A DNA stretch of 64,000 nucleotides from Peribacillus simplex NBRC 15720 = DSM 1321. Lineage in GTDB: Bacteria; Bacillota; Bacilli; Bacillales; DSM-1321. Each line of letters opens with the position of its first letter. The first letter of the stretch is position 1. A program made the translations under genes and the position numbers. Location of the stretch: NCBI RefSeq assembly GCF_002243645.1, contig NZ_CP017704.1, forward strand, positions 434,001 through 498,000, read 5' to 3'. Of the stretch, positions 43,469 to 52,624 are shown one piece after another. A model generated the notes under the pieces. It ran no database searches. It was not told the DNA's origin and saw only the letters and a program-made list of their open reading frames with translations.

Positions 43469-44776
43469 TTAGACCTTACTCTGTTTGTTGATACCGGCCC
43501 AAATAACAATTGGAATAAGCAGTAATGAAAGCACAGCACCAGCAATTGAAAGGGCTGCATAACTAGAATGTGCTACAACCATTCCAGACAAGCCTCCTCC
43601 TAATGCTCCTGACAAAGCAATCAAAACATCTACAGACCCCTGAGTCTTAGCCCGAGTAGAAGGTGGAGTTGCATCTACAAGAATTGCTGTGCCACTAATT
43701 AAACCAAAATTCCAGCCAAGCCCAAGTAAAGCAAGTGCTGTAATGAGTACTGCCATTGAATCCTCAGGTCCCACAGCAGCTAAAATGCCAGAAACAAGTA
43801 GCATAATGGCAGAAGCAATAGCCATTACAGCACGGCCAATTTTATCAACAAGATAACCTGTTACTAAAGAAGGCAAGAACATAGCACCTATGTGAAATCC
43901 AATGACAAGCCCTACTTCCTTCAAAGCGTGTCCATGGTGTCCCATATGTATGGGTGTCATCGTCATAATTGCCGTCATCACAAATTGAGTTAGAACCATT
44001 ACTGCAGCCCCTACGAAAATGCCTCGCTTGTTTATCGATAACAAATTAGAATTTTCCTCTAAAGGTAAATTACTAGTTGTTCTTTGAGCATCTGATATTG
44101 CGTTTGCAACAATAAAGGGATCAGGACGAAGTAAAATCAATAGAACTAAACCAGCCAGTATATAAGCTGCAGCAGCTAATATAAATGGACCAGCTAAAGC
44201 AGGAATTCCTAAGGATATAGCAAACTCACCCATCACATCCACCAGGTTTGGGCCTGCAACAGCACCGAATGTAGTGGAAACCATGGCTATACTAATAGCC
44301 TTTGCCCTTTGTGTTGAGTTTGCCAAGTCCGTTCCTGCATAGCGTGCTTGTAAGTTTGTAGCCGTTCCAGCCCCGTAGATAAGAAGTGAAATAAATAAAA
44401 GCAGAATGCTATTTGTTAATGCTGAAATGACTACTCCAATGGCACCAATGCCTCCAGCCAAAAATCCCGCCGCAAGTCCAGAACGACGTCCAAATCGCTG
44501 AGAAAGTCGTCCCACAAGTAGTGCAGCCCCTGCAGACCCTAAAGTAAATAATGCCGTAGGAATTCCCGTTACGCTATCTGTACCTAACATGTCTTGAGCT
44601 AGGAGTGCCCCCACTGTTACTCCCGCTGCAAGTCCTGCTCCTCCAAAAATTTGGGATATGACAACAACCATTAATGTTCTTTTATATAGTTGTTGTTGTT
44701 TTTCTGGAGAACTAATGTAGCTTTGTAACCAATCTGATTGAACGTCTAACACTTTTACATTCTCTTTATCTAACAC
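43469..44776 (-). CDS. MFS transporter
   Basis: 435 residues, GTG start with GGGAGG seven bases upstream. Twelve segments. MFS loop motif VGRLSQRFGRRSGLAAGFLA after segment 2 and a second related loop GYLVDKIGRAVM after segment 8. The His-rich loop HMGHHGHALKEVG in the middle is notable. It resembles drug or metabolite exporters, but the substrate is not readable. It is a single-gene unit with its own terminator. Confidence 0.85.
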   Translation of the reverse strand: MLDKENVKVLDVQSDWLQSYISSPEKQQQLYKRTLMVVVISQIFGGAGLAAGVTVGALLAQDMLGTDSVTGIPTALFTLGSAGAALLVGRLSQRFGRRSGLAAGFLAGGIGAIGVVISALTNSILLLFISLLIYGAGTATNLQARYAGTDLANSTQRAKAISIAMVSTTFGAVAGPNLVDVMGEFAISLGIPALAGPFILAAAAYILAGLVLLILLRPDPFIVANAISDAQRTTSNLPLEENSNLLSINKRGIFVGAAVMVLTQFVMTAIMTMTPIHMGHHGHALKEVGLVIGFHIGAMFLPSLVTGYLVDKIGRAVMAIASAIMLLVSGILAAVGPEDSMAVLITALALLGLGWNFGLISGTAILVDATPPSTRAKTQGSVDVLIALSGALGGGLSGMVVAHSSYAALSIAGAVLSLLLIPIVIWAGINKQSKV

Positions 44777-44854
44777 AATTTAACCTCCCTTTCTAGAAAG
44801 AAAATTCTATTTCTCATAATCCTCCAACTAGATTTGAATCATCATAACACGCAC

Positions 44855-44885
44855 AAAAAAACCATACAATACGATAATTGTATGG
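44855..44885 (-). terminator. Terminator after the aminotransferase relic
   Basis: Minus strand CCATACAAT-tatcgt-ATTGTATGG followed by TTTTTTTGTG. Confidence 0.85.
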
Positions 44886-44894
44886 CGAACAATA

Positions 44895-45600
44895 TTAAGT
44901 ATGATCGTTTAGTAAACGTTGAAGGATTATCAATCCTTGCTCAAGCTCTACGAGCGTTTCTGTTGCACAGACAGACACCCTTACAGCCCTCTTTGGAACA
45001 CTATTTCCAACTACAAAACGTTCAGCTGCATACATTTGTACCCCCTGCTGTGCAGCTAACGTTTCAAATTCTGCACCTGTAATCTTGCCTGGTAATAGCA
45101 ACCAACGAAAGATGCCTGTTTCAACACCTAAACACGTATAGTCTGCCAAATATCGATTTACGACTTGGTTTCTGCGAATTGTTTGTTCCCGATGACTCTC
45201 AATTAAGACTTCAAATTGATTCGATACAATAGTACGTGCTGCCAGTTCTGCTAATAACGTGGAAAATTATAAGATGCCTTAGAAATTGGCTCCTTGAATT
45301 GACTCGGCACTGCTACATAGGCTAGTCGTAACCCCGGTGCTATTGATTTCGATAAACTCGCAATATAGATGACCTGTTCTGGTGCAAATGATGCGACTGC
45401 TGGAAGTGGTTTTTCGTTGTGAAGATGATACGTCGCATCTTCAATAATGAACAGTTCATACTTTTTGGCAATTGCTGCAATCACTTTTCGATTCTCGACA
45501 GACATACAGCAAGCTGTCGGATTATGATAATCTGGGATCAAGTAAATGCCTTTAATATTGTCATTTTTACACGCATATTCAAATGCAGAATGTAGCTTTA
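44895..45600 (-). pseudogene. MocR/PLP-dependent aminotransferase-type regulator, C-terminal relic
   Basis: From about 45600 the frame reads HSAFEYACKNDNIKGIYLIP, DYHNPTACCMSVENRK, IIEDATYHLHNE and YIASLSKSIAPGLRLAYVAV, where the Lys of SLSKS is the PLP lysine. A one-base shift near 45263 leads into STLLAELAARTIVSNQFEVL and then the normal C-terminus to 44895. The N-terminal half, including any winged-helix domain, is missing. Such PLP domains are fused to GntR-type DNA-binding domains in MocR regulators. Confidence 0.8.
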
Positions 45601-45716
45601 AAATAAAGGTTGATCAAAAATACCTCGCAAATCCATATTTTATGATAATTAAAAAGACTCCATCCCAGCAGATTTAAGTCTGGTTTTTATAAAAAAGATT
45701 GATCATTTGTAAATAT

Positions 45717-45750
45717 GATCTTCAACAATCGCGCCCGATTGTTGAAGATC
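45717..45750. repeat. Perfect 15-bp inverted repeat
   Basis: GATCTTCAACAATCG-cgcc-CGATTGTTGAAGATC. There is no T run on either side, so it is not a standard terminator. It lies downstream of the Lrp gene and upstream of the aminotransferase relic. Confidence 0.6.
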
Positions 45751-45838
45751 ATACTAATGATAAAGAAGCCATAACTGCTCATGTATACCTTAAATATCAA
45801 AAAGGTAAGGGAGATTTATGTCTTTGGATATGAATTCG

Positions 45839-46321
45839 TTAAAACTCTCCTTTAATTGGCAATGCGGTTGTGCTTTTCACTTCCCGCAAAGACAGATTAG
45901 TTTGGATTCTGGTAACCTTCATCTTGTTTAATTTCCTTATAAACTGAGCTAATTCTCTACGATCCCTAACCACAATTTTCATGAGATAATCAAACTCTCC
46001 TGTAAGACTATGGCATTCTAAAATCTCATCTATGTTTATTAGCTGGTCTTCAAGAATCCTCAGTTCTTCTTCTCGGTGGATGTCAGTGCTCATATACACA
46101 TAACAGAGAAGATCAAATCCTAATCTTTGTTGGTTTAAAATAGCTACTTGTTTATCAATAATACCTTGAGAAGCTATTTTTTTTAACCGAGTATGTACTG
46201 CAGGTGCAGACAAATTAACAATTTCTGCGATTTGAGTGTTACTAATATTATTCACTGATTGAATGCATTCTAATATCCGGTAATCAATATCATCAAATAA
46301 TTCCTTCTCTGAGCTCTTCAC
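45839..46321 (-). CDS. Lrp/AsnC-family regulator
   Basis: 160 residues, GTG start with GGGGG seven bases upstream. N-terminal helix-turn-helix: DIDYRILECIQSVNNISNTQ then IAEIVNLSAPAVHTRLKKIA. The C-terminal RAM domain reads LLCYVYMSTDIHREEELRIL and HSLTGEFDYLMKIVVRDRRE. It probably senses an amino acid. It is divergent from the DMT transporter gene with a 200-base shared region, the usual layout for an Lrp-type regulator and its exporter. Confidence 0.92.
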   Translation of the reverse strand: MKSSEKELFDDIDYRILECIQSVNNISNTQIAEIVNLSAPAVHTRLKKIASQGIIDKQVAILNQQRLGFDLLCYVYMSTDIHREEELRILEDQLINIDEILECHSLTGEFDYLMKIVVRDRRELAQFIRKLNKMKVTRIQTNLSLREVKSTTALPIKGEF

Positions 46322-46527
46322 TCAAAATCCCCCTTAATAATATTAACGTATATGTTCCAATACAGTTATTGATTTTAATTTAATTAACTATAAAAGCCAT
46401 TTAACATTAATTTTTATTGATTTTTTCTTTTAAGATGCAACTTTATTAAATTAATTGTAACATATACTTACATGAATTAATCGATTTAGTAATCAGAATA
46501 TAAAGAGTTTAAAGGGGATTTTTTAAT

Positions 46528-47442
46528 TTGAAAAAGGTACACTTGTATGCGCTCATGATGCTATTAACTAGTTTACTATGGGCAGGTAACTTTGTTATTA
46601 GTAAATCTCTAATTGATCACGGTTCAACTATCACTTTATCTGCATTAAGGTGGCTCATTGCAGTTATTGTATTAATTCCAATGTTATGGAAAAAAGAAAG
46701 AAAATTAACACCACCTAAGAAAGCTATAAAACCGTTGTTTTTTATGGCATTAACAGGAGTTGTTTTGTTTAACGTTTTTCAATTTCAAGCACTTAATTAT
46801 ACTTCATCAACAAATGTAGGATTAATATCAACTTTAAACACCGTTTTCATAGCTATCTTTTCTGTTATATTTCTTAAAGAAAAAATCAATCTTTTACAAG
46901 TTGGAGCAATTGGCCTGTCATTTATAGGTGTGCTGGTTGTTTTAACAAATGGGAACGTGGCTGAATTAACTTCCTTACACTTGAACATTGGTGATTTGTG
47001 GATGCTTATGGCATCCCTAATTTGGGGTATGTATGCAGTTTTCAGCAAACATGCTATGAATTATGTTAGCCCCTTAATGGCTACATTGTACGCTGGTGTA
47101 TTCGGAGTTCTTATCCTAACTCCTTTCGCCATCATTGAGGGATCATTTATTACAAATATCGATACTGCTTTTATTCTGTCACTTTTATACACGGGAGTCG
47201 TCTCAACTGTAGTGTGTATGGTCCTATGGAATCTTGGCGTACAGAAATTGGGAGCAACGAATGCTGGTCTGTTTCTAAATTTCAATCCAATCTTTACTGC
47301 AATTTTAGCGATGTTAATACTCGGAGAAGAAATTACACTATTCCAAGTCGTCGGTGGTTTGATTGTTATTATCGGTTGTTTTCTTTTCACTCGATTCAAT
47401 CGACTAGAAGGATTAAAAAAAATACGTTTATTTGAATCTTAG
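46528..47442 (+). CDS. DMT-family (EamA) transporter
   Basis: 304 residues, TTG start after AAAGGGG. Ten membrane segments in two EamA repeats: MMLLTSLLWAGNFVISKSLI near the start and DLWMLMASLIWGMYAVFSKH at about residue 155. The ends of the repeats carry IFLKEKINLLQVGAIGLSFI and LGEEITLFQVVGGLIVIIG. Such proteins usually export amino acids or related metabolites. The divergent Lrp-type gene is the likely regulator. Confidence 0.9.
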   Translation: MKKVHLYALMMLLTSLLWAGNFVISKSLIDHGSTITLSALRWLIAVIVLIPMLWKKERKLTPPKKAIKPLFFMALTGVVLFNVFQFQALNYTSSTNVGLISTLNTVFIAIFSVIFLKEKINLLQVGAIGLSFIGVLVVLTNGNVAELTSLHLNIGDLWMLMASLIWGMYAVFSKHAMNYVSPLMATLYAGVFGVLILTPFAIIEGSFITNIDTAFILSLLYTGVVSTVVCMVLWNLGVQKLGATNAGLFLNFNPIFTAILAMLILGEEITLFQVVGGLIVIIGCFLFTRFNRLEGLKKIRLFES

Positions 47443-47560
47443 AGTAATATTTCAGATACAATTAAATTTAACTGTGCAAAATAATATACACCAACATTTT
47501 ATAACTAATTAAGTAAAATATGTGCTGTAATTGGTACATAATTAGGGAGTAAAAGTCTTA

Positions 47561-47792
47561 ATGCTAATTAAAATACTTGAAGCATCCGATGCAGAAACGT
47601 ACCGATCGTTTAATAACTAACCCGGAAGCATTTGCATCGTCCTATGAAGAAGAAAAAAATAATACTCTAGAATCCTAGTTAGAAATTTTCAATCTAAACT
47701 ATCATTTACTTTTGGAACATTTTCAAATGCAACCCCTCGTAGGCACTGTATCTTTTAGACCGCGAAATTCGTTAAAAAAGCAGGCTCCATGA
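47561..47792 (+). pseudogene. GNAT acetyltransferase relic
   Basis: MLIKILEASDAETYRSF, then in a second frame RLITNPEAFASSYEEEKNN, then TFGTFSNAT and in a third frame LVGTVSFRPRNSLKKQA. This is the N-terminal part of a GNAT-family acetyltransferase broken by at least two frameshifts and a stop. The acetyl-CoA site is lost. Confidence 0.75.
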
Positions 47793-47852
47793 AGTGGAGC
47801 TAGTAGCATTTTCTGAATTAAACATTTTATAAAATGGTGAATATGAATATAA

Positions 47853-47881
47853 AAGCACCTTCTCCTAATAGGGTAAGGTGC
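47853..47881. terminator. Bidirectional terminator
   Basis: AAGCACCTT-ctcctaatagggt-AAGGTGC with A-rich and T-rich flanks. It follows the Met-rich gene on the minus strand. Confidence 0.75.
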
Positions 47882-47894
47882 CATTTAAATATGT

Positions 47895-48107
47895 TTAGCA
47901 TTTTTCTTTCATTCTAACCATCATGTTCATCATAGATGTCATCATCTCATCTCCCTCTTGCATTTTAGACATCATTTGATCCATGTCCATATTCATTTCC
48001 ATGTTCATGTCACACATCTGATCCATCAATATTTTCATACAACTCATTTCACACATCATTCTTTCCATACATGTCATCATCGTCATTTTCATACTCATTT
48101 GTTCCAT
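47895..48107 (-). CDS. Methionine-rich small protein (28 Met in 70 residues)
   Basis: 70 residues, of which 28 are Met and 5 are Cys (MEQMSMKMTMMTCMERMMCE at the start; tail NMMVRMKEKC). A very good ribosome-binding site (GGAGG, eight bases before ATG) and its own terminator support translation. Charged residues are spread through it (Asp, Glu, Lys, Arg), as in a helical, Met-patterned coil rather than a membrane segment. No signal peptide. Met- and Cys-rich proteins often bind Cu(I) or Ag(I); this is an inference. The His-rich frame on the other strand is only its mirror, since CAT is the complement of ATG. Confidence 0.75.
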   Translation of the reverse strand: MEQMSMKMTMMTCMERMMCEMSCMKILMDQMCDMNMEMNMDMDQMMSKMQEGDEMMTSMMNMMVRMKEKC

Positions 48108-48108
48108 T

Positions 48109-48237
48109 TTACATTCCTCCAGATAGGTAAATTTGTTTTGCTCCTTCTCCTTTTACAGCATAACTGTAGGTGTAAGCACTACAAGCTGCCGGTATCACCC
48201 CTACATATTCGGCATAGCATAGTGCTGGTTCTAGCAT
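48109..48237 (-). CDS. Possible 42-residue protein upstream of the Met-rich gene
   Basis: Open frame MLEPALCYAEYVGVIPAACS then AYTYSYAVKGEGAKQIYLSG ending two codons later. Its stop lies one base before the Met-rich start, and the ribosome-binding site of that gene is inside its last codons. No ribosome-binding site is clear for the frame itself. It may be a small gene or the end of a lost larger one. Family not recognised. Confidence 0.35.
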   Translation of the reverse strand: MLEPALCYAEYVGVIPAACSAYTYSYAVKGEGAKQIYLSGGM

Positions 48238-48753
48238 GTTCAGAAGCTACTATTTATTATCGTATATCAGGAACTTTTGGACAAAGTTGTCGGAAACGGA
48301 AACATTCATCATAAAAACGATTACATATACAATATTTGGATGATTTTATATATTTTACATAGTTTTTCATTTTTTTGATGACTCTTTGAAGATAATGCAA
48401 CCAAGCAGGCTCAATGTTAAATGGAAAAGCCCTCGAATTCTATGAAATTCAAGCGCTTTACAATTACCCCTGACTAAAGTAAAAAATGATATTCTTCCAA
48501 TCCGAAACAGAAATGCCCCCTACATTTGGGTTTAAACCAAGATGATATCTATATAAAAAAAACTACTAATCATGCCAAAGTCATATGAACTTTCATAATT
48601 CCTTTTAAAAAGAAACGCAACAATTCCCCGCCCATTTTTACACATAATGTATATATAGTCTGTCCACCTTTTGTTATTAAAATTAATGAACACAATAAGG
48701 ACAATTTTCCGGGAGAGAATAGAAAGAAAAAGGAAAGGAAGAGGTCCGGTGCT
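48238..48753. other. Intergenic region upstream of the germination locus
   Basis: No supported gene. It must hold the promoters for the small minus-strand genes and for the GerA locus; a sporulation-type promoter could not be assigned with confidence. Confidence 0.4.
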
Positions 48754-50390
48754 ATGGTTTCTTTTTTTAAACAAAAAGGACAAATGGAGAAACGCGGGAA
48801 GCAAAAAACAGATGAAAAAGTTCAATCTAAAAGTAAAACACCCCAATATATTGACAACTCTATAACAGCCAATCTGGATATCGTGAAGCAAAAAACAGGA
48901 AGCAGCCCGGATATCATTATACGAAAGTTGAAAATGAGTCAAAACCCTGAGATTAAGGTGACTATTTTGTATGTACAGGGTCTGATAGATAATCCAAGCG
49001 TTCAAGACTTTTTAATTGAATCCATCATGAAAAATCCCCATCTAAAAGAAAAGCTCCTTCCACATGAAGCGCTGGAAGTGGTCTCTGAAGGCGTGGTTTC
49101 ACTCGGCGGTGTAGAAACCGTCACGGACTTGGAAAAATTATTTTGTCATTATTATCAGGGGATAGCATCATTTTTGTTGATGGCATAAACATAGCCCTGA
49201 TTGCTAGTACAAAAGTGGGAGAAAGGCGTTCCGTTCAGGAACCAAGCACAAATTCGGTGGTCCGTGGGTCAAGAGAAGGGTTTACTGAATCAAATGCAAC
49301 AAACATAGCCCTGGTACGCCGTATCATTAACAGTCCGGATTTATGGATAGAGTCGATGAAAATAGGCACTGTGACAAAGACGGATGTTTCCATTATGTAT
49401 ATAAATGGGATTGCCAAAAATGGAATCGTCGAAGAGGTCAAAGAGCGCTTAAAAGGAATAAATATCGATAGTATTCTTGAATCAGGATATATTGAACAAT
49501 TGATAGAAGATCAAGTCATGACCCCATTCCCTACCCTTGATCATACAGAAAGACCTGATAAGGTCGCTGGCAATCTCCTTGAAGGAAGGGTAGCCATTTT
49601 TGTTAACGGAACGCCTTTTGTCTTGGTGGCGCCTGCGTTATTTATTCAGTTCTTTCAATCTGTCGAGGACTACTATACTCGCTTTGATATAGCCTCAGCT
49701 ATACGTTTTTTACGTATTGCTATTTTCTTTTTTTCGCTAATTTCCCCGTCTGTTTATGTAGCAGCTACAACGTATCATCAAGAAATGATTCCAACAAAGC
49801 TGCTCGTCATTCTTGCAGCACAACGGGATTCCGTTCCTTTTCCGGCAGTTATCGAAGCATTCATCATGGAAATAACATTTGAACTCTTACGAGAAGCAAG
49901 CCTAAGGATGCCCAAAGCCATTGGTGCGACTATGTCCATTGTTGGTGCTCTGGTGGTTGGGCAGGCGGCAGTTCAGGCCGGAATTGTATCACCGGCAATG
50001 GTCATCATCGTATCGATCACGGCCATTGCAAGTTTTGCGACCCCTTCCTATGCTATGGCAATTTCTGCTCGCTTGCTGCGGTTCATATTTATCATTTGCG
50101 CAGGCACAATGGGTTTTTATGGTATGACTTTAGTCTTTTTTGTCGTCATAGTTCATTTATGTAGCCTGCGTTCATTCGGAGTTCCTTATATGTCACCATT
50201 TGCTCCACTTAATCCGCAAGGCCTAGGTGATACATTCTTCAGGAGACCAATGTGGGCGTTTAAAGAAAGACCCAAGTTTTTAAGCTCCAATACTAATCTG
50301 AAAAGGGAAGGCGATAATCAAAGGCCACTGCCTCCTACATCACGTGGTATGAAGACTTTTAACATGAAAAAAGGTGACGGTAATGAATAG
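48754..50390 (+). pseudogene. GerA-family spore germination protein, frameshifted
   Basis: Two frames together give a whole GerAA/GerKA protein of about 545 residues. The first (48754-49188) has NLDIVKQKTGSSPDIIIRKL and EVVSEGVVSLGGVETVTDLE. Loss of one base near 49145 shifts the frame; the second part reads LLSGDSIIFVDGINIALIAS, NLLEGRVAIFVNGTPFVLVA, VYVAATTYHQEMIPTKLLVI and ISARLLRFIFIICAGTMGFY, with the family's C-terminal membrane helices. GAGG lies nine bases before the start. This protein is the A subunit of a nutrient germinant receptor in the spore inner membrane. A sequencing error could also explain the shift. Confidence 0.87.
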
Positions 50391-50588
50391 TAATTGGTTA
50401 TTTCTCCTCGTTGATTGGCATCACATTCACCTCCGGCTGCTGATGCGTTAAATAGTCATCGTCTCGACAGTTGAAATTTATAACCCATTACCTTATGGCA
50501 ACGGTGGTTTTAATACCAACCTATTAAGTCGAATCCTTATAGCAATGGGTGTTCCTGGAGTATTTACTTTTAGTAGTGGATTCTAGTT
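50383..50588 (+). pseudogene. GerC-type germination lipoprotein, signal-peptide relic
   Basis: Start ATG overlaps the gerA-like stop. MNSNWLFLLV followed, after a one-base shift, by IGITFTSGC is a lipoprotein signal with lipobox Cys, as in GerAC/GerKC. Stops follow at once. The next ~110 bases code PLPYGNGGFNTNLLSRILIA, which I could not assign. The B subunit gene is absent. Confidence 0.6.
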
Positions 50589-50618
50589 TATAATAATTTT
50601 ATCTTAGAAATTCTAAAA

Positions 50619-50657
50619 CAGGGTAAATCTCTTACCCATCCGTACCCTGCTTTATTT
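50619..50657 (+). terminator. Terminator of the germination locus
   Basis: CAGGGTA ... TACCCTG followed by CTTTATTT. Confidence 0.65.
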
Positions 50658-50720
50658 CGGCATTTCGAGAAGCAGACGAATTGAAACGAATTCCAACCTA
50701 AAAGGTCAATTCTCTCGACG

Positions 50721-50925
50721 TGAACTGCCCCCTAAGGTTAGACAGGTTATATCGTTAGGCAGCCTGTTGGGCATGAGAGCTCGATATTGTACCGAGCTCA
50801 TGCCTTTTAATTTTGCCTTGATTCGTTTGTAATTATAGTATTCTATATATTTTGCTAGTTCTTGTTTAAAGTGTTCCACACTTTCAATTCTTTTAGATAA
50901 AGAAGTTCCGATTTCATGATACCAG
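50721..50925 (-). mobile_element. IS3-family (IS150 group) 3' remnant
   Basis: Minus strand codes ESVEHFKQELAKYIEYYNYK and RIKAKLKGMSSVQYRA, the C-terminus of IS150-type transposases. A two-base insertion near 50780 hides the normal end (AHAQQAA). TGAACTGCCCCCTAAGGTTA at 50721 resembles the terminal inverted repeat. Everything upstream of about 50925 is gone. Confidence 0.82.
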
Positions 50926-50998
50926 AGAAACCACACCTCATACCCCACCGTATTAAACCGGGTATGACGCTTGGAATCGCTGCAAAGTCTTTTAAACT

Positions 50999-52420
50999 TT
51001 ATATAGTTGCTACTCTGGATTTTACTTGTATAGTCGAAGAGGGCTTTACTCCCAACGGAATCAGCGATTGGTACACTTCTCCGTCTAATTGCTTTTTATG
51101 TTCAGCCTTCGCTTTTTCGATGAGTTCAGGATTCTGCATTGTTTCAATAGCTGAGGCTGCAATGACTTTTCCTGCTAACAACATACCTTTGTGGGCAATG
51201 GAAGATTTCCCCTGGGCCACTAATTGCCAACTATGTGGTTGAGTCCCAAAAGCACATGTTGTTACATATATTTGTCCTGTAGGCACAATCCAGCTTACAT
51301 CCCCTACATCCGTAGACGCTGCGAGGAAGTCCGGTTCAAATAAATACTCGTTAACCTTATTCGATAGCACTTTCCCATTATTATTCCGGATTGCTTTCTT
51401 TTCTTCTTCTGAAAAGGTAGCCTGGATGGATTTAGAGAACTCAATCTCTTCTTGGGTATAAGATTCAGCTCCAATTTGTGTGAAATGATTGTTCATTAGA
51501 GAGCCCAAAGTGATGTTGGGGATTAAATCCGCAGAAGCCCCATCAAATTGAATATCCACTTGTGTTCCTGTCATCAGGGCTGCTCCCCGGGCTACATTGA
51601 AAATACGTTCACTTATTTCACTTACTTGATGCGTCTTAGGGGCTCGGATTTTGTATAATACCTCAGCTTCCGCCTGAACAACATTAGGCGCAAAACCACC
51701 GGCGTTTGTTATCGCATAATGTAATCGAGCATCTGGAATGATATGCTCCCTTAAAAAATTTGCTCCTACATTCATTAATTCCACTGCATCTAAAGCACTT
51801 CGACCTAAATGAGGGCTAAACGAAGCATGGGTACTTAACCCTTTGAATTTAAAATAAACTTGGCTGGTAGCTAGCATCCTAGCATTATAAGCAAGATTCT
51901 CGTCCCAAGGATGCCATGTAAACGCAACGTCTACATCATCGAAGAGACCGGCTCTAGCCATATGCGCTTTTCCTCCACCGCCTTCTTCCGCAGGGCAACC
52001 ATAATAGCGCACGGTGCCTTTCAGTCCGTTCTGCTCCATGTAATGTCGAATAGCAATGGCTGCGGCAAGCGATCCTGACCCCAGAAGATTATGTCCGCAT
52101 CCATGCCCATTTCCACCCTCGACGATTGCTTCCTTGGCAGCAACTCCGGCTTTTTGGCTTAATCCAGATAGGGCGTCGTATTCTCCCAATATTGCAATCA
52201 CAGGTTTCCCACTTCCATAGCTTCCCACAAAAGCGGTTTCAATGTCCCCTGCTTGTCGTTTGACTTGAAATCCCTCTTCCTCAAGCGTTGTACATAAAAG
52301 ATCTGCCGACTGAAATTCTTCATATTTTGTTTCGCAAAACCCCCAAATTTTATCGCTTAATTCAATTAATATCTCTCTCTTTTGCTCGATAATGTTAGAT
52401 ATGGTTTTATGATAACTCAA
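50999..52420 (-). CDS. M20-family amidohydrolase, AbgB-like (copy 2)
   Basis: 473 residues from TTG at 52420, where GGAG stands eight bases upstream (the GTG at 52429 lies on that site). Marks of AbgB/M20D: AILGEYDALSGLSQKAGVA, GHGCGHNLLGSGSLAAAIA, YYGCPAEEGGGGKAHMA, FTWHPWDENLAYNA, KFKGLSTHASFSPHLGRSAL and STDVGDVSWIVPTGQ. E. coli AbgB cleaves p-aminobenzoyl-glutamate. It is a near-identical tandem copy of the gene at 52625-54025. The C-terminal tail (STIQVKSRVATI) differs. Confidence 0.92.
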   Translation of the reverse strand: MSYHKTISNIIEQKREILIELSDKIWGFCETKYEEFQSADLLCTTLEEEGFQVKRQAGDIETAFVGSYGSGKPVIAILGEYDALSGLSQKAGVAAKEAIVEGGNGHGCGHNLLGSGSLAAAIAIRHYMEQNGLKGTVRYYGCPAEEGGGGKAHMARAGLFDDVDVAFTWHPWDENLAYNARMLATSQVYFKFKGLSTHASFSPHLGRSALDAVELMNVGANFLREHIIPDARLHYAITNAGGFAPNVVQAEAEVLYKIRAPKTHQVSEISERIFNVARGAALMTGTQVDIQFDGASADLIPNITLGSLMNNHFTQIGAESYTQEEIEFSKSIQATFSEEEKKAIRNNNGKVLSNKVNEYLFEPDFLAASTDVGDVSWIVPTGQIYVTTCAFGTQPHSWQLVAQGKSSIAHKGMLLAGKVIAASAIETMQNPELIEKAKAEHKKQLDGEVYQSLIPLGVKPSSTIQVKSRVATI

Positions 52421-52624
52421 ATGTTTCACTCCACTTCTTTAAATAATTTATCAAATATCTGACTTACTTGAACAGTTTAGAATAGGCTTTTAAGGCTTTA
52501 ATATATTTACTAGTGATTGCATTTGTTGGAGCACAGAGAAAGCGGACTGACCCTATCGTTTTGAAAACGGTTTAGGAGGTGGAATCTATTATCTATAATG
52601 TCAGCTACGCGACTATCCTGGATA

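Noticed and set aside
47958..48314. His-rich open frame on the plus strand
   Set aside because: It is the complement of the Met-rich gene (ATG gives CAT), has no ribosome-binding site, and the minus-strand gene has a strong one.
48532..49005. 157-residue open frame on the minus strand
   Set aside because: It runs antisense to the clearly recognisable gerA-like N-terminus and shows no known motif.
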